Below are positions 50,893 to 58,838 of a stretch of 64,000 nt of DNA, piece by piece (the first letter of the stretch is position 1; each line of letters starts with the position of its first letter). The notes below the pieces were generated by a model, which saw only the letters and a list, made by a program, of their open reading frames with translations, had not been told where the DNA came from and did no database searches. Source of the stretch: Pedobacter cryotolerans. Its GTDB lineage: Bacteria; Bacteroidota; Bacteroidia; Sphingobacteriales; Sphingobacteriaceae. The position numbers were made by a program, and so were the translations under genes. Location of the stretch: the NCBI RefSeq assembly GCF_005116475.1, contig NZ_SWBO01000003.1, positions 434,001 to 498,000 of the forward strand, written 5' to 3'.

Positions 50893-50920
50893 ATAGAATA
50901 AACCAAACAAATTATAGCTT

Positions 50921-50953
50921 AGCCTGTTGATGTAAATCGACGGGCTTTTTTTT
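50921..50953 (+). terminator. terminator of the ECF operon
   Basis: Stem AGCCTGTTGAT / ATCGACGGGCT with wobble pairs, loop GTAA, followed by eight T. A TATATTCG -7-like box for terC begins at its end (50953-50960). Confidence 0.85.
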
Positions 50954-50977
50954 ATATTCGCCTCATATAATTTAACT

Positions 50978-51763
50978 ATGGAATTTTTAGCCACTCCAGA
51001 AGCCTGGATCTCTCTTTTAACCCTAACCATTTTAGAAATTGTTTTAGGGATAGACAATATTGTTTTTATCTCAATTTTGGCTGGTAAATTACCAGAAAAT
51101 CAACAGAAAAAAGCCCGCCAGTTAGGTTTGGCTTTAGCAATGATTACTAGGGTTTTATTGCTATTATCATTAAGTTGGGTAATGGGTTTAACCGCAAATA
51201 TGTTTAATATAGGCGATTGGATTGGTGTAACAAATGAAGAATGGTTAGCTAAATTAGGTATCTCTGGTAGAGATTTAATTTTACTAATTGGTGGTTTGTT
51301 TTTGATTTACAAAAGCACACACGAAATTCACAACAAACTGGAAGGTGAGGAAGAAGATGGTGCCAAAGTTAAAGTACATTCATTTGCAGGAACCATTATA
51401 CAAATTTTAATATTAGATGTAGTATTTTCATTAGACTCGGTAATTACCGCTGTTGGTATGGCAGATCATATCGAAATTATGATTGCAGCAGTTGTTATTG
51501 CGGTTATTGTAATGATGTTTTCGGCAGGTGCAATTAGCAATTTCGTAAACAAACACCCAACTGTTAAAATGTTGGCTTTGTCTTTCTTATTGTTAATTGG
51601 AGTTTCATTATTAGCGGAAGGTTTTGACCAACATATACCAAAAGGATATATTTATTTTGCAATGGCATTCTCTGTATTGGTAGAAATGCTGAATTTAAAA
51701 ATGAAGAAAAATAACAAACCTGTTCAATTGAGAAATACACCTCACGAAGAAATTGAAAAATAA
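50978..51763 (+). CDS. TerC family integral membrane protein
   Basis: A 261-residue membrane protein with about seven membrane segments. TerC signatures: LTILEIVLGIDNIVFISILAGKLP near the start and ILDVVFSLDSVITAVGMADHIEIM in the second half, the two acidic repeats that place aspartates in the membrane. TerC/Alx-type proteins handle manganese or other metal ions or assist metalation of exported proteins. No tellurite operon surrounds it. It has its own promoter-like box and terminator, so it is a monocistronic gene. Confidence 0.92.
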   Translation: MEFLATPEAWISLLTLTILEIVLGIDNIVFISILAGKLPENQQKKARQLGLALAMITRVLLLLSLSWVMGLTANMFNIGDWIGVTNEEWLAKLGISGRDLILLIGGLFLIYKSTHEIHNKLEGEEEDGAKVKVHSFAGTIIQILILDVVFSLDSVITAVGMADHIEIMIAAVVIAVIVMMFSAGAISNFVNKHPTVKMLALSFLLLIGVSLLAEGFDQHIPKGYIYFAMAFSVLVEMLNLKMKKNNKPVQLRNTPHEEIEK

Positions 51764-51786
51764 AAGTATTTGAAAAACATGGTCAG

Positions 51787-51818
51787 AAGGGCGTCGGTAA
51801 CGGTAGCCCTTTTTTTTG
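51787..51818 (+). terminator. terminator of the terC-family gene
   Basis: Stem AAGGGC / GCCCTT enclosing GTCGGTAACGGTA, followed by a run of seven T. It lies 24 bp after the stop. Confidence 0.8.
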
Positions 51819-51837
51819 CTTGAAGGCTTTGCTAATA

Positions 51838-51981
51838 CGTGTCGTCACCTTGAATTTATTTCGTGGCCTGGGTTCAAAACCAACTCACTCAGCTTGAAAA
51901 TTACTTCAGTAAAACATGATGTTCTTTTGACAGAAAATTAATTGCAACAATATTGCATTTAAAACTTTATGCTTACTTTTA
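51838..51981. promoter_or_regulatory. decayed repeat and promoter upstream of the flavoprotein gene
   Basis: 51843-51870 (CGTCACCTTGAATTTATTTC) is a decayed copy of the repeat seen at 10327 and 45620. A promoter-like pair follows: TTG at 51953-51955, 18 bp spacing, TACTTTTA at 51974-51981 (one mismatch to TAnnTTTG), 15 bp before the ATG. Confidence 0.45.
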
Positions 51982-51996
51982 CAAAAAATCAGTCTC

Positions 51997-52905
51997 ATGC
52001 AAAAAGAAAATATATTTGATGTAATCATAGTTGGCGGCAGTTATGCAGGTTTATCTGCTGCTATGTCCTTAGGTCGCTCATCAAGAAGGGTATTAATAAT
52101 TGATAGCGGCAAACCTTGTAATCAGCAAACCCCACATTCCCATAATTTCTTAACCAGAGATGGCGAAACACCAGCAAATTTAGCGGCTATTGCAAAAGCA
52201 CAGGTTTTGGCTTATCCAACAGTTAAAATGATTAATGCTTTTGCAGAAAGCGCCGCTAAAACCAATTTGGGATTTGAAGTTTCAACTGCAGATCATCAAA
52301 AATTTTTAAGTAAAAAACTTGTTTTAGCTACGGGTGTAAAAGATATTTTTCCAAACATCATCGGCTTTGCCAAATGTTGGGGAATTTCTGTATTGCATTG
52401 CCCCTATTGCCATGGTTATGAGGTAAAAGGTAAAAAACTTGGGGTAATTGCCAATGGCGAAATAGGATTTGAGTTTAGTAAACTCATTTATAATTTGAGC
52501 AAAGATTTAACCATTTTTACTAACGGAGCAATAGAGATTGATCAAGCAAGTCAGCAAAAGTTAGCGTCAAAAAACATCAACATTGTTGAAAAAGGGATTG
52601 ATGAATTATTTCATGAAAATGGATTGGTAAATACCATAAAATTTAAAGATGGAAGCACACAACCAATAGAGGCCATATTTGCTAGAGTTGGGATGGAACA
52701 GAACACAAAAATAATTACAGATTTAGGTGTAAAACTAACCGATTTGGGTTATGTTGAGGTTGATTTCATGAAAAAAACCAATGTAACTGGAGTTTTTGCT
52801 GCTGGAGATTGTACAACCATGTTTAGGGCGGTTGCCGAAGCTGTTGCTGCAGGAAATATTGCTGGAGCAATTGTAAATAAAGAATTGGTAGCTGATGAGT
52901 TTTAG
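51997..52905 (+). CDS. thioredoxin-reductase-like FAD/NAD(P) oxidoreductase
   Basis: A 302-residue flavoprotein. FAD-binding GGSYAGLSAAMSLGRSSRRVLIIDSG at 13-38, active-site-type CPYC (Cys135, Cys138) in LHCPYCHGYEVKGKKLGV, an NAD(P) domain whose glycine motif is degenerate (GVIANGEIGFEF), and the C-terminal FAD motif VFAAGDCTTMFRAVAEAVAAGNIAG. Close relatives in Bacteroidota lack a dedicated thioredoxin partner and may reduce other disulfides or act in gliotoxin-type dithiol oxidation. Reductase function is inferred from the CxxC. Monocistronic. Confidence 0.85.
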   Translation: MQKENIFDVIIVGGSYAGLSAAMSLGRSSRRVLIIDSGKPCNQQTPHSHNFLTRDGETPANLAAIAKAQVLAYPTVKMINAFAESAAKTNLGFEVSTADHQKFLSKKLVLATGVKDIFPNIIGFAKCWGISVLHCPYCHGYEVKGKKLGVIANGEIGFEFSKLIYNLSKDLTIFTNGAIEIDQASQQKLASKNINIVEKGIDELFHENGLVNTIKFKDGSTQPIEAIFARVGMEQNTKIITDLGVKLTDLGYVEVDFMKKTNVTGVFAAGDCTTMFRAVAEAVAAGNIAGAIVNKELVADEF

Positions 52906-52985
52906 TGTTTTCTTTTGAACTGTTCAATAAAATCTTCGTTTCTTTGTGCCTTTGATCAAGATTAATGAGTTAGGTATTTAAAACG

Positions 52986-53095
52986 GTCGTCATTGCGAGG
53001 AACGAAGCAATCTATCATGGAGGTTGGGCAAACTGCGCAGCTTAAATCCAGGAAAGATTGCTTCTCCCGATGAAAAATCGGGATCGCAATGACGA
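52986..53095. repeat. CGTCATTGCGAGGAACGAAG palindromic element
   Basis: CGTCATTGCGAGGAACGAAG followed by CAATCT on the left and AGATTGCTTCTCCCGA...ATCGGGATCGCAATGACG on the right form long inverted arms enclosing about 40 bp; an internal CCCGAT/ATCGGG hairpin is inserted in the right arm. This is a widespread repeat type in Bacteroidota, here in its paired form. Confidence 0.7.
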
Positions 53096-53162
53096 GTAGG
53101 TTTTCTTAACCTAATTACATTATCAAAAAATGGATACATTAGAGCGCTTTTAACTGAAAAAT

Positions 53163-54218
53163 ATGATTACTTTTTCTCAAGCTACACTTTCAGAACTTTC
53201 TATACATAGAATAGGCAATAAACTACAAGACGAATTTTATGTACTTTCAGATCAATCTATGCATTTGGAAGATGAAATGTTAAAGCAGTTATTGCTACAA
53301 TATTTTTTATCGCCTTACGAAAAAGTAAATGAAATTTATCGCTTCATGCATCCAAATAATGATTTAAACTTAAATACAGTTTATCATTTTGCTGCAGAAA
53401 TTTTTGCTGATGGAGGTGTTTTTCACGATAACTCAAAAAAACTAGCAACATATTTATTTGAAATTTCTAATCACCCAAAAATAAAATCGGGAGAATTATA
53501 TGTTGCCTATTTCGAAAATGTACAAATAGAAGGCGATTTGCATGACGCCATCGGAATTTTTAAATCGGAAACTAAAGAAAGTTACTTAACTGTTTATCCT
53601 GAGCAAGGCGGATTTGGTTTAAAATACGAACAAGAAGCCATTAATATCAATAAATTAGATAAAGGATGTTTAATTTTTAATACCGATGCAGCCGAAGGGT
53701 ATAAAATTGCTGTAATTGATCAAACCAATCGCAGTGCAGAAGCTGTTTACTGGAAGGATGAGTTTTTGAAACTGAAAGTTAGAAACGATAATTACAGTCA
53801 GACACAAAATGTTTTAGGTGTTTACAAAGCTTTTGTTACTGAAAAGTTGGATGAAGATTTTGAAATCTCTAGAACAGATAAAATTGATTTGCTGAACAAA
53901 TCGATGAAATATTTTAAGGAGAAAGAGACCTTTGATATGGATGAATTTGCCAATGAGGTAATTGCTAACAAAGAAGGAATTGAATCATTTAAAAGCTATA
54001 AGAAAAACTACGAAGAAGAATTTGATAGTCCGATTGCTGATAACTTTGATATATCTGACGCCGCAGTTAAAAAACAGGCTAAAGCGTATAAAAACATCCT
54101 GAAATTAGATAAGAACTTCCACATCTATATCCATGGAAATAAAGATTTAATTGAAAAAGGTTTTGATGATGATAGATCGATGAATTTTTATAAAGTTTAC
54201 TTTAGAGACGAGCAATAA
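53163..54218 (+). CDS. nucleoid-associated protein (NA37/YejK family)
   Basis: A 351-residue protein of the 37-kDa nucleoid-associated family (PF04245). N-terminal LSELSIHRIGNKLQDEFYVLSDQSMHLEDEMLKQLLLQYFL, then FADGGVFHDNSKKLATYLFEISNHPKIKSGELYVAYFENVQIEG, which are characteristic, and a C-terminal region with VIANKEGIESFKSYKKNYEEEF. The E. coli homologue YejK binds DNA and topoisomerase IV. Cytoplasmic, likely nucleoid-bound. It is flanked on both sides by palindromic repeats. Confidence 0.85.
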   Translation: MITFSQATLSELSIHRIGNKLQDEFYVLSDQSMHLEDEMLKQLLLQYFLSPYEKVNEIYRFMHPNNDLNLNTVYHFAAEIFADGGVFHDNSKKLATYLFEISNHPKIKSGELYVAYFENVQIEGDLHDAIGIFKSETKESYLTVYPEQGGFGLKYEQEAININKLDKGCLIFNTDAAEGYKIAVIDQTNRSAEAVYWKDEFLKLKVRNDNYSQTQNVLGVYKAFVTEKLDEDFEISRTDKIDLLNKSMKYFKEKETFDMDEFANEVIANKEGIESFKSYKKNYEEEFDSPIADNFDISDAAVKKQAKAYKNILKLDKNFHIYIHGNKDLIEKGFDDDRSMNFYKVYFRDEQ

Positions 54219-54734
54219 ATCTACTTTGACAAATTTCTTATCTTTCTGCCTGTAATTTGTCAAAGTTAGTTGTTTTAAAACTTGACAAACCAACTGCATG
54301 TTGCTGAAAGGTTTGTCAAAGTATGCATTGACTTTTGTTAATTAAACCTGATAGCAGCGGGCATGAAGCGAAGTTTACGTAGCGTAATAAAGCGTATAGC
54401 AGGGCTTTCAGATCCGATAGAAAACTGGACTTGCTTTTCTCATATTTTCCTTATAACCTGAGATTAATATTATCATTTTAAAACACCCCCGGTCTGCGAC
54501 CACCCTCCGACGTGTCGGAGGGAATTGCAACCTACATTCCCCTCCTTTGGAGGGGTGCCTGAAAGGCGGGGTGGTTTAAACTGCTTATATGAAGCCAATT
54601 ACAGATTAATGATCGAAGGTTTATAAACTTTTACAAATCAATTTCATGTTGTCGAGGAGGTTTGTCAAAGTGGAAAATCTTTAATAATTGGTTTAACTTG
54701 TAATTTAATTTTTAAACCATTAGTTTTAAGGATT
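54219..54734. other. gene-free interval with TTTGTCAAAGT hairpins and other repeats
   Basis: No gene in these 516 bp. It starts with a 12-bp stem ACTTTGACAAAT / ATTTGTCAAAGT (54223-54266), then CTTGACAAACC / GGTTTGTCAAAG (54281-54321). A TTTTGTTAATTAAACCTGAT element at about 54335 is followed by GCGTAATAAAGCG-type sequence, then two GGAGGGG-type elements at 54483-54577, and a second copy of the GCATGTTG..GGTTTGTCAAAGT motif at 54624-54671. The promoter of the transporter gene should lie in the last 60 bp; none was identified with confidence. Confidence 0.55.
54483..54577. repeat. GGAGGGG-type repeats, copies 4 and 5
   Basis: A truncated inverted copy (CACCCCCGGTCTGCGACCAC, then CCTCCGACGTGTCGGAGGGA with its own CCTCCGAC/GTCGGAGG stem) adjoins a full copy (TTCCCCTCCTTTGGAGGGGT, then GCCTGAAAGGCGGGGTGGTT). 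The 20-bp core GTGCCTGAAAGGCGGGGTGG is identical to that inside the DUF559 gene. Confidence 0.7.
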
Positions 54735-56258
54735 ATGAACCAACCAAACCAACAAAACAGCATCTTTAAAGTTATCGGAGCATCCTCTTTAGGCACCCTC
54801 ATTGAATGGTACGATTTTTACATTTTCGGAAGTTTAGCAACCATTATTGGTGCTCAACTTTTTCCAGCCGATGCTGGAGCTTCGGCATTAATTAACACCT
54901 TAGCTATTTTTGCTGCTGGTTTTATCGTTCGTCCGTTTGGCGCACTAGTTTTTGGTAGGCTGGGCGATTTAATTGGCAGAAAGTATACTTTTTTATTAAC
55001 GCTTGTTTTAATGGGTGGATCAACCTTTTTAATCGGCTTAATTCCATCTTATTCTAGCATTGGATACGCTGCACCAATATTAGTTTTAATATTACGTTTG
55101 GTGCAAGGTTTGGCTTTAGGTGGCGAGTATGGCGGTGCAGCAACTTACGTGGCAGAACATGCGCCAAAGGGCAAAAGAGGGTTTTTTACCAGTTGGATAC
55201 AAACCACAGCTACATTAGGATTATTCCTTTCGTTAGGAATTATCGTTTTGGCTAAAAATATTATCGGTGCCGAAGCATTTGCAGATTGGGGCTGGAGAAT
55301 TCCTTTTTTACTATCTATTGTATTGGTTGGTGTATCTATTTACATTCGTTTAAAGATGCACGAATCGCCTATGTTTACCAAGTTAAAAACAGAAGGTAAC
55401 ATTTCAAAAAATCCGTTAAAAGAAAGTTTTAACAAAAAAGGTAATTTTAAAATGGTACTGATTGCTTTGTTTGGGGCAACAATGGGACAAGGCGTAATTT
55501 GGTATACTGGTCAGTTTTATGCCCAATCGTTTATAGAAAATACCTGTAAAATAGATTTTAACGATTCTAGGTATATTTTACTTTGGGGTATTGCTTTTGC
55601 CACACCGTTTTTTGTAATATTTGGTGCGTGGAGCGATAAAGTTGGTAGAAAATGGATCATGCTAACTGGTATGTTATTGGGGATTATTTTTTATAGACCA
55701 ATCTATCAAACATTTTTAGACAAGAGTGATGTTACCACATGGACAGATAAGAATATTTTAAAAGAAGAAGCGCCAGTTGTAACTCGTTTTGCAATTAACG
55801 ATGTGGATAGCATAGTTTCATCGAGTGTTAAGGTAAGTTTTGCAAACGGATCTTCGTACAATAAAGTTAATATCGATACTGTTTACGCCAACCCTACAAA
55901 AATGATTGGCCATGCACAGGTTATTAAAGATAAAGTGTTGCCAACATCTACCTTTTGGGTATATGTGGGTTTAGTGTTTTTTCAAATTTTATTGGTAACG
56001 ATGGTTTACGGGCCAATTGCGGCATTTTTGGTAGAGCTTTTTCCAACTAAAATTAGATACACATCTATGTCGCTACCTTACCATGTAGGTAACGGCGTGT
56101 TTGGCGGCTTGGTGCCTTTTGTTGCCACGCTAATTGCCAGTTTTGCAGGTTCTACTCCTCTTTCTGGCTTATGGTATCCTATCGGGATAGCGGCTTTGAG
56201 TTTCATCATCGGAGCGGTTTATTTATCAAACAAGGCCGATGAAAATGTTAACGATTAA
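54735..56258 (+). CDS. MFS transporter, metabolite:proton symporter (MHS) type
   Basis: A 507-residue transporter with about twelve membrane segments. Signatures: IEWYDFYIFGSLATIIG, the MFS loop VFGRLGDLIGRKYTFLLT, LRLVQGLALGGEYGGAATYVAEHAP, and a second-half FGAWSDKVGRKW. This fits the MHS family (citrate, proline/betaine, alpha-ketoglutarate, shikimate); the substrate is unknown. Residues about 322-405 form a soluble insert (DKSDVTTWTDKNILKEEAPV through GHAQVIKDKVLPTS) between the eighth and ninth membrane segments, not seen in E. coli members. A short membrane-protein gene follows 69 bp downstream. Confidence 0.9.
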   Translation: MNQPNQQNSIFKVIGASSLGTLIEWYDFYIFGSLATIIGAQLFPADAGASALINTLAIFAAGFIVRPFGALVFGRLGDLIGRKYTFLLTLVLMGGSTFLIGLIPSYSSIGYAAPILVLILRLVQGLALGGEYGGAATYVAEHAPKGKRGFFTSWIQTTATLGLFLSLGIIVLAKNIIGAEAFADWGWRIPFLLSIVLVGVSIYIRLKMHESPMFTKLKTEGNISKNPLKESFNKKGNFKMVLIALFGATMGQGVIWYTGQFYAQSFIENTCKIDFNDSRYILLWGIAFATPFFVIFGAWSDKVGRKWIMLTGMLLGIIFYRPIYQTFLDKSDVTTWTDKNILKEEAPVVTRFAINDVDSIVSSSVKVSFANGSSYNKVNIDTVYANPTKMIGHAQVIKDKVLPTSTFWVYVGLVFFQILLVTMVYGPIAAFLVELFPTKIRYTSMSLPYHVGNGVFGGLVPFVATLIASFAGSTPLSGLWYPIGIAALSFIIGAVYLSNKADENVND

Positions 56259-56261
56259 AAA

Positions 56262-56304
56262 CTTTGTCAACTTTAATAAGCAGCTTAATAGAAAGTTGAC
56301 AAAG
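56262..56304. other. perfect 13-bp hairpin between transporter and small membrane protein genes
   Basis: CTTTGTCAACTTT / AAAGTTGACAAAG with a 17-nt loop. It belongs to the TTTGTCAA hairpin family of this region and lacks a T-run; it may stabilise the 3' end of the transporter message or attenuate read-through into the next gene. Confidence 0.45.
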
Positions 56305-56327
56305 ATTAACCCTCAATTTAAAAAGAT

Positions 56328-56579
56328 ATGAACGAATTAAAAAAATACTTAGGAATAGTTTGGATCGCGTTAGGTCCGTTGGCCATGGTTTTTATGGCAT
56401 GGCAAGCTTGGGATAAAATTAGCATTGCCAAACCCGGCATTGATACCACAAATACAGCATTGCAATGGGGAATTATCTTATTGATTTTTATCCCAATTGC
56501 AATAGGTTTGGTAATTTTTGGTAAATATGCCTTGGCAGGAGAATATGATAAACTACCCGAAAGTTCTGAAGAGATTTAA
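56328..56579 (+). CDS. small two-helix membrane protein (DUF6814-like)
   Basis: An 83-residue protein with membrane helices at about 8-24 (GIVWIALGPLAMVFMAW) and 47-68 (WGIILLIFIPIAIGLVIFGKY), joined by an external DKISIAKPGIDTTNTAL loop, and a C-terminal LAGEYDKLPES tail. It resembles small proteins encoded next to MHS transporters in Bacteroidota, and might be an accessory subunit; this is inferred from position only. It is 69 bp behind the transporter, with a hairpin between. Confidence 0.7.
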   Translation: MNELKKYLGIVWIALGPLAMVFMAWQAWDKISIAKPGIDTTNTALQWGIILLIFIPIAIGLVIFGKYALAGEYDKLPESSEEI

Positions 56580-56582
56580 AGG

Positions 56583-56606
56583 TCTTCGACTACGCTCAGA
56601 CTGACA
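56583..56606. repeat. TCTTCGACTACGCTCAGACTGACA repeat arm
   Basis: A single arm of the TTCGACTACGCTCAG..TGACA family, between the convergent small membrane protein and bestrophin genes. Confidence 0.6.
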
Positions 56607-56611
56607 ATATA

Positions 56612-57499
56612 TTACAGAATATACTCATCATTAATTGGTTTAACAGGTTCTGGAATATCAGTTTCATTCATCATCTGCAACAAATTAATTTCTATGGTTC
56701 TTGAGATGCTGTTTAATGGTAATCCGCTAGCGTTAATGTAAAACGGATTAACCAAACGCATTCCGTTAATTTGAGTAGACACGAAAACAAAACCTATTAA
56801 CCAACCCATAAAAATGCTAAAAACACCCATATCCTGACTAATTACCAAGGTAAAAGTTACTACAAATAGCCAAATGAAAACTTTGGTTAAATAGCTGTAA
56901 GTAGTAGGAAAAATGGTGTTTTTAATTCTTTCGCAAGCACCCATGCTATCAGTTAATTTGACCAACATTTCATTAATTTCCATAAACTTAAAGCCATCAA
57001 TTTTATTTTCTTTATACAGTTTTTGTAATTCCATTGCCTGAATATTTAAAATGGCATTGTGTACATTGTTATGGCTTTCTACTTCGTTTTTATCGTGTTC
57101 GGTTAAATATTTGGTGTAAATTTCATCCACTGTATCTCTAAGTGCTGCTTTTAAAGCATATACAAAAGAAATATGTCTGGCAACCATACGTTTAGCTGCT
57201 TCTTCATCATCAACATAGTTGATTAAATTTCTGGCTAAACTTCTTGAATCGTTTACAATTGCTCCCCAAATTTTTCGAGCTTCCCACCACCTATCGTAAG
57301 CTTGGTTGTTGTTAAAACCAATGAAAAAAGCAATTGCCGTACCCAAAACTGTTGGGATTATGGCAGAAATTTCGAAATGATAGGCGATTAAATATTCTCT
57401 GATGAAATAAGCAACTGTACATGAAATAATCATGATCACATCTACTTTCCAGGTATCTAATAAAACTCTACTTAATCTAATATTTTGAACAATTAACAT
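56612..57499 (-). CDS. bestrophin family anion channel-like protein
   Basis: A 295-residue bestrophin/UPF0187 protein with four membrane helices (about 20-38, 40-60, 205-222, 224-242). Family marks: VLGTAIAFFIGFNNNQAYDRWWEARKIWGAIVNDSRSLARNLI, with the FNNNQAYDRWWEAR block, then KNTIFPTTYSYLTKVFIWLF and NPFYINASGLPLNSISRTIEINLLQMM. Bacterial bestrophins form pentameric channels, some conducting cations. It precedes nothing obvious and lies 18 bp downstream of the rRNA methyltransferase gene on the same strand; the two may be cotranscribed. Confidence 0.9.
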   Translation of the reverse strand: MLIVQNIRLSRVLLDTWKVDVIMIISCTVAYFIREYLIAYHFEISAIIPTVLGTAIAFFIGFNNNQAYDRWWEARKIWGAIVNDSRSLARNLINYVDDEEAAKRMVARHISFVYALKAALRDTVDEIYTKYLTEHDKNEVESHNNVHNAILNIQAMELQKLYKENKIDGFKFMEINEMLVKLTDSMGACERIKNTIFPTTYSYLTKVFIWLFVVTFTLVISQDMGVFSIFMGWLIGFVFVSTQINGMRLVNPFYINASGLPLNSISRTIEINLLQMMNETDIPEPVKPINDEYIL

Positions 57500-57517
57500 G
57501 GATGATTTTTTATCTAT

Positions 57518-58705
57518 TTATATAACTCTAACTAATAAACCTTTAAGGTACTCGCCTTCGGGAAATGATATACGAACAGGGTGGTCTTCTGGTTGTGAAA
57601 ATTGTTTGATAATTTGAACTTCTTTTCCTGCATCTAAGGCAGCCCAAGCAATAATTTGTTTAAAAGTATCAATATCTACCGCTCCAGAACAAGAAAAAGT
57701 AGCCAATAAACCACCCTTTTCCAGTAACATTAAACCACGTCGGTTTAAATCCTTATAAGCACGGGCTGCTCTATCTAATGCCGAACGCGAAGGTGCATAT
57801 TTGGGTGGATCGAGCACAATTACATCAAATTTTTTGTCTTCTTCACTAAACTGACGGAGCTGTTTATTTACATCACTTTGTATAGCGATGTGCTTGCTTT
57901 CGTCAAAGTTATTTAGGTTGATGTTTTGTTTTAAAGTTTCTATAGCCAATGCCGAACTATCTACGCTAGTAACAGATGAAGCGCCATTTTTAAAGGCATT
58001 TAAGCTAAATCCTCCACTGTAGCTAAAACAATCTAATACATTTTTACCTTCGGTATATTCAGCTAAAAATTTACGGTTATCACGTTGGTCGCAATAAAAA
58101 CCAGATTTTTGTCCTTCTGCAATATTAATGTGGTAGGTAATTCCATTTTCTTTAACAGCTATAAATGCTGGCGGATTTTCGCCCCAAAGCAAACCGTTTT
58201 CTGCGGTAATTCCTTCGTGCGTACGGGCGGTTGCATCGCTCCTATCAAAAATCCCCTTTGGATTTAAAGCTTTTACCAAAAGATTGATGATGGTTTCTTT
58301 CGCTTTTTCTATTCCGCTACTTAAAATTTGTACCGATAAAAAATCATCATATTTATCTACAATTAAACCAGGTAAAAAATCAGCCTCGCTAAAAATTAAT
58401 CGGTAAGTATTGGTTTCATTATCTTTAGCCAAATGAGCTCTGGAGCTTATGGCTTGATTAATTTTTTCTTCGTACCAAGTTTCGTTAATCGTTTGGTTTT
58501 CATCCCAACTTAATAAGCGAACTGCAACACGAGATTGGTCGTTGTAATATCCGTAAGCTAAAAAATCGTTGCTTGCGCTGTAAACTTTAACAACTTCACC
58601 ATTTTCAGGAGATCCTTTAATTTTTTCTAATGCGCCAGAAAACACCCAAGGATGACGTTGCAAAACCGCTTTTTCTTTTCCTTTTTTTAACTTGATTTCA
58701 ACCAT
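57518..58705 (-). CDS. class I SAM-dependent rRNA cytosine-C5 methyltransferase, RlmI-like
   Basis: A 395-residue protein with an N-terminal PUA domain (2-75: EIKLKKGKEKAVLQRHPWVFSGALEKI), a central RlmI-type domain (GYYNDQSRVAVRLLS, FSEADFLPGLIVDKY, EGQKSGFYCDQRDNRKFLAEY) and the methyltransferase domain with VLDCFSYSGGFSLNAFKNGA and VIVLDPPKYAPSRSALDRA. RlmI methylates C1962 of 23S rRNA. The start MVEIKLKK at 58705 is preferred: a -7 box lies 5 bp upstream, and the 35 extra residues of the longer frame run through that promoter. Confidence 0.9.
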   Translation of the reverse strand: MVEIKLKKGKEKAVLQRHPWVFSGALEKIKGSPENGEVVKVYSASNDFLAYGYYNDQSRVAVRLLSWDENQTINETWYEEKINQAISSRAHLAKDNETNTYRLIFSEADFLPGLIVDKYDDFLSVQILSSGIEKAKETIINLLVKALNPKGIFDRSDATARTHEGITAENGLLWGENPPAFIAVKENGITYHINIAEGQKSGFYCDQRDNRKFLAEYTEGKNVLDCFSYSGGFSLNAFKNGASSVTSVDSSALAIETLKQNINLNNFDESKHIAIQSDVNKQLRQFSEEDKKFDVIVLDPPKYAPSRSALDRAARAYKDLNRRGLMLLEKGGLLATFSCSGAVDIDTFKQIIAWAALDAGKEVQIIKQFSQPEDHPVRISFPEGEYLKGLLVRVI

Positions 58706-58709
58706 GTTG

Positions 58710-58717
58710 CAAAGGTA
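58710..58717 (-). promoter_or_regulatory. -7 box of the RlmI-like gene
   Basis: TACCTTTG on the minus strand, an exact TAnnTTTG match, separated from the ATG by only four bases. The message would be leaderless or nearly so. Confidence 0.55.
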
Positions 58718-58784
58718 ATAAAAGAAAGGCTGATGGTTGTAAGGTTGAAGGTAAAAGGTTAACATACATAAATTAGAAACAAAA

Positions 58785-58838
58785 ATATTACTTTTGGTGA
58801 TTATAATCACTAAAAAATATTACTTTTGGTGATTATGA
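58785..58838 (+). promoter_or_regulatory. duplicated -7 box with palindromic operator-like site
   Basis: ATATTACTTTTGGTGATTAT occurs twice, at 58785-58804 and 58817-58836, 32 bp apart. Each copy has a TACTTTTG -7 box. The first copy runs into a perfect 14-bp palindrome GTGATTATAATCAC (58797-58810) that would overlap the transcription start. The second copy overlaps the ATG at 58835 and has a degenerate palindrome half. Confidence 0.55.
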
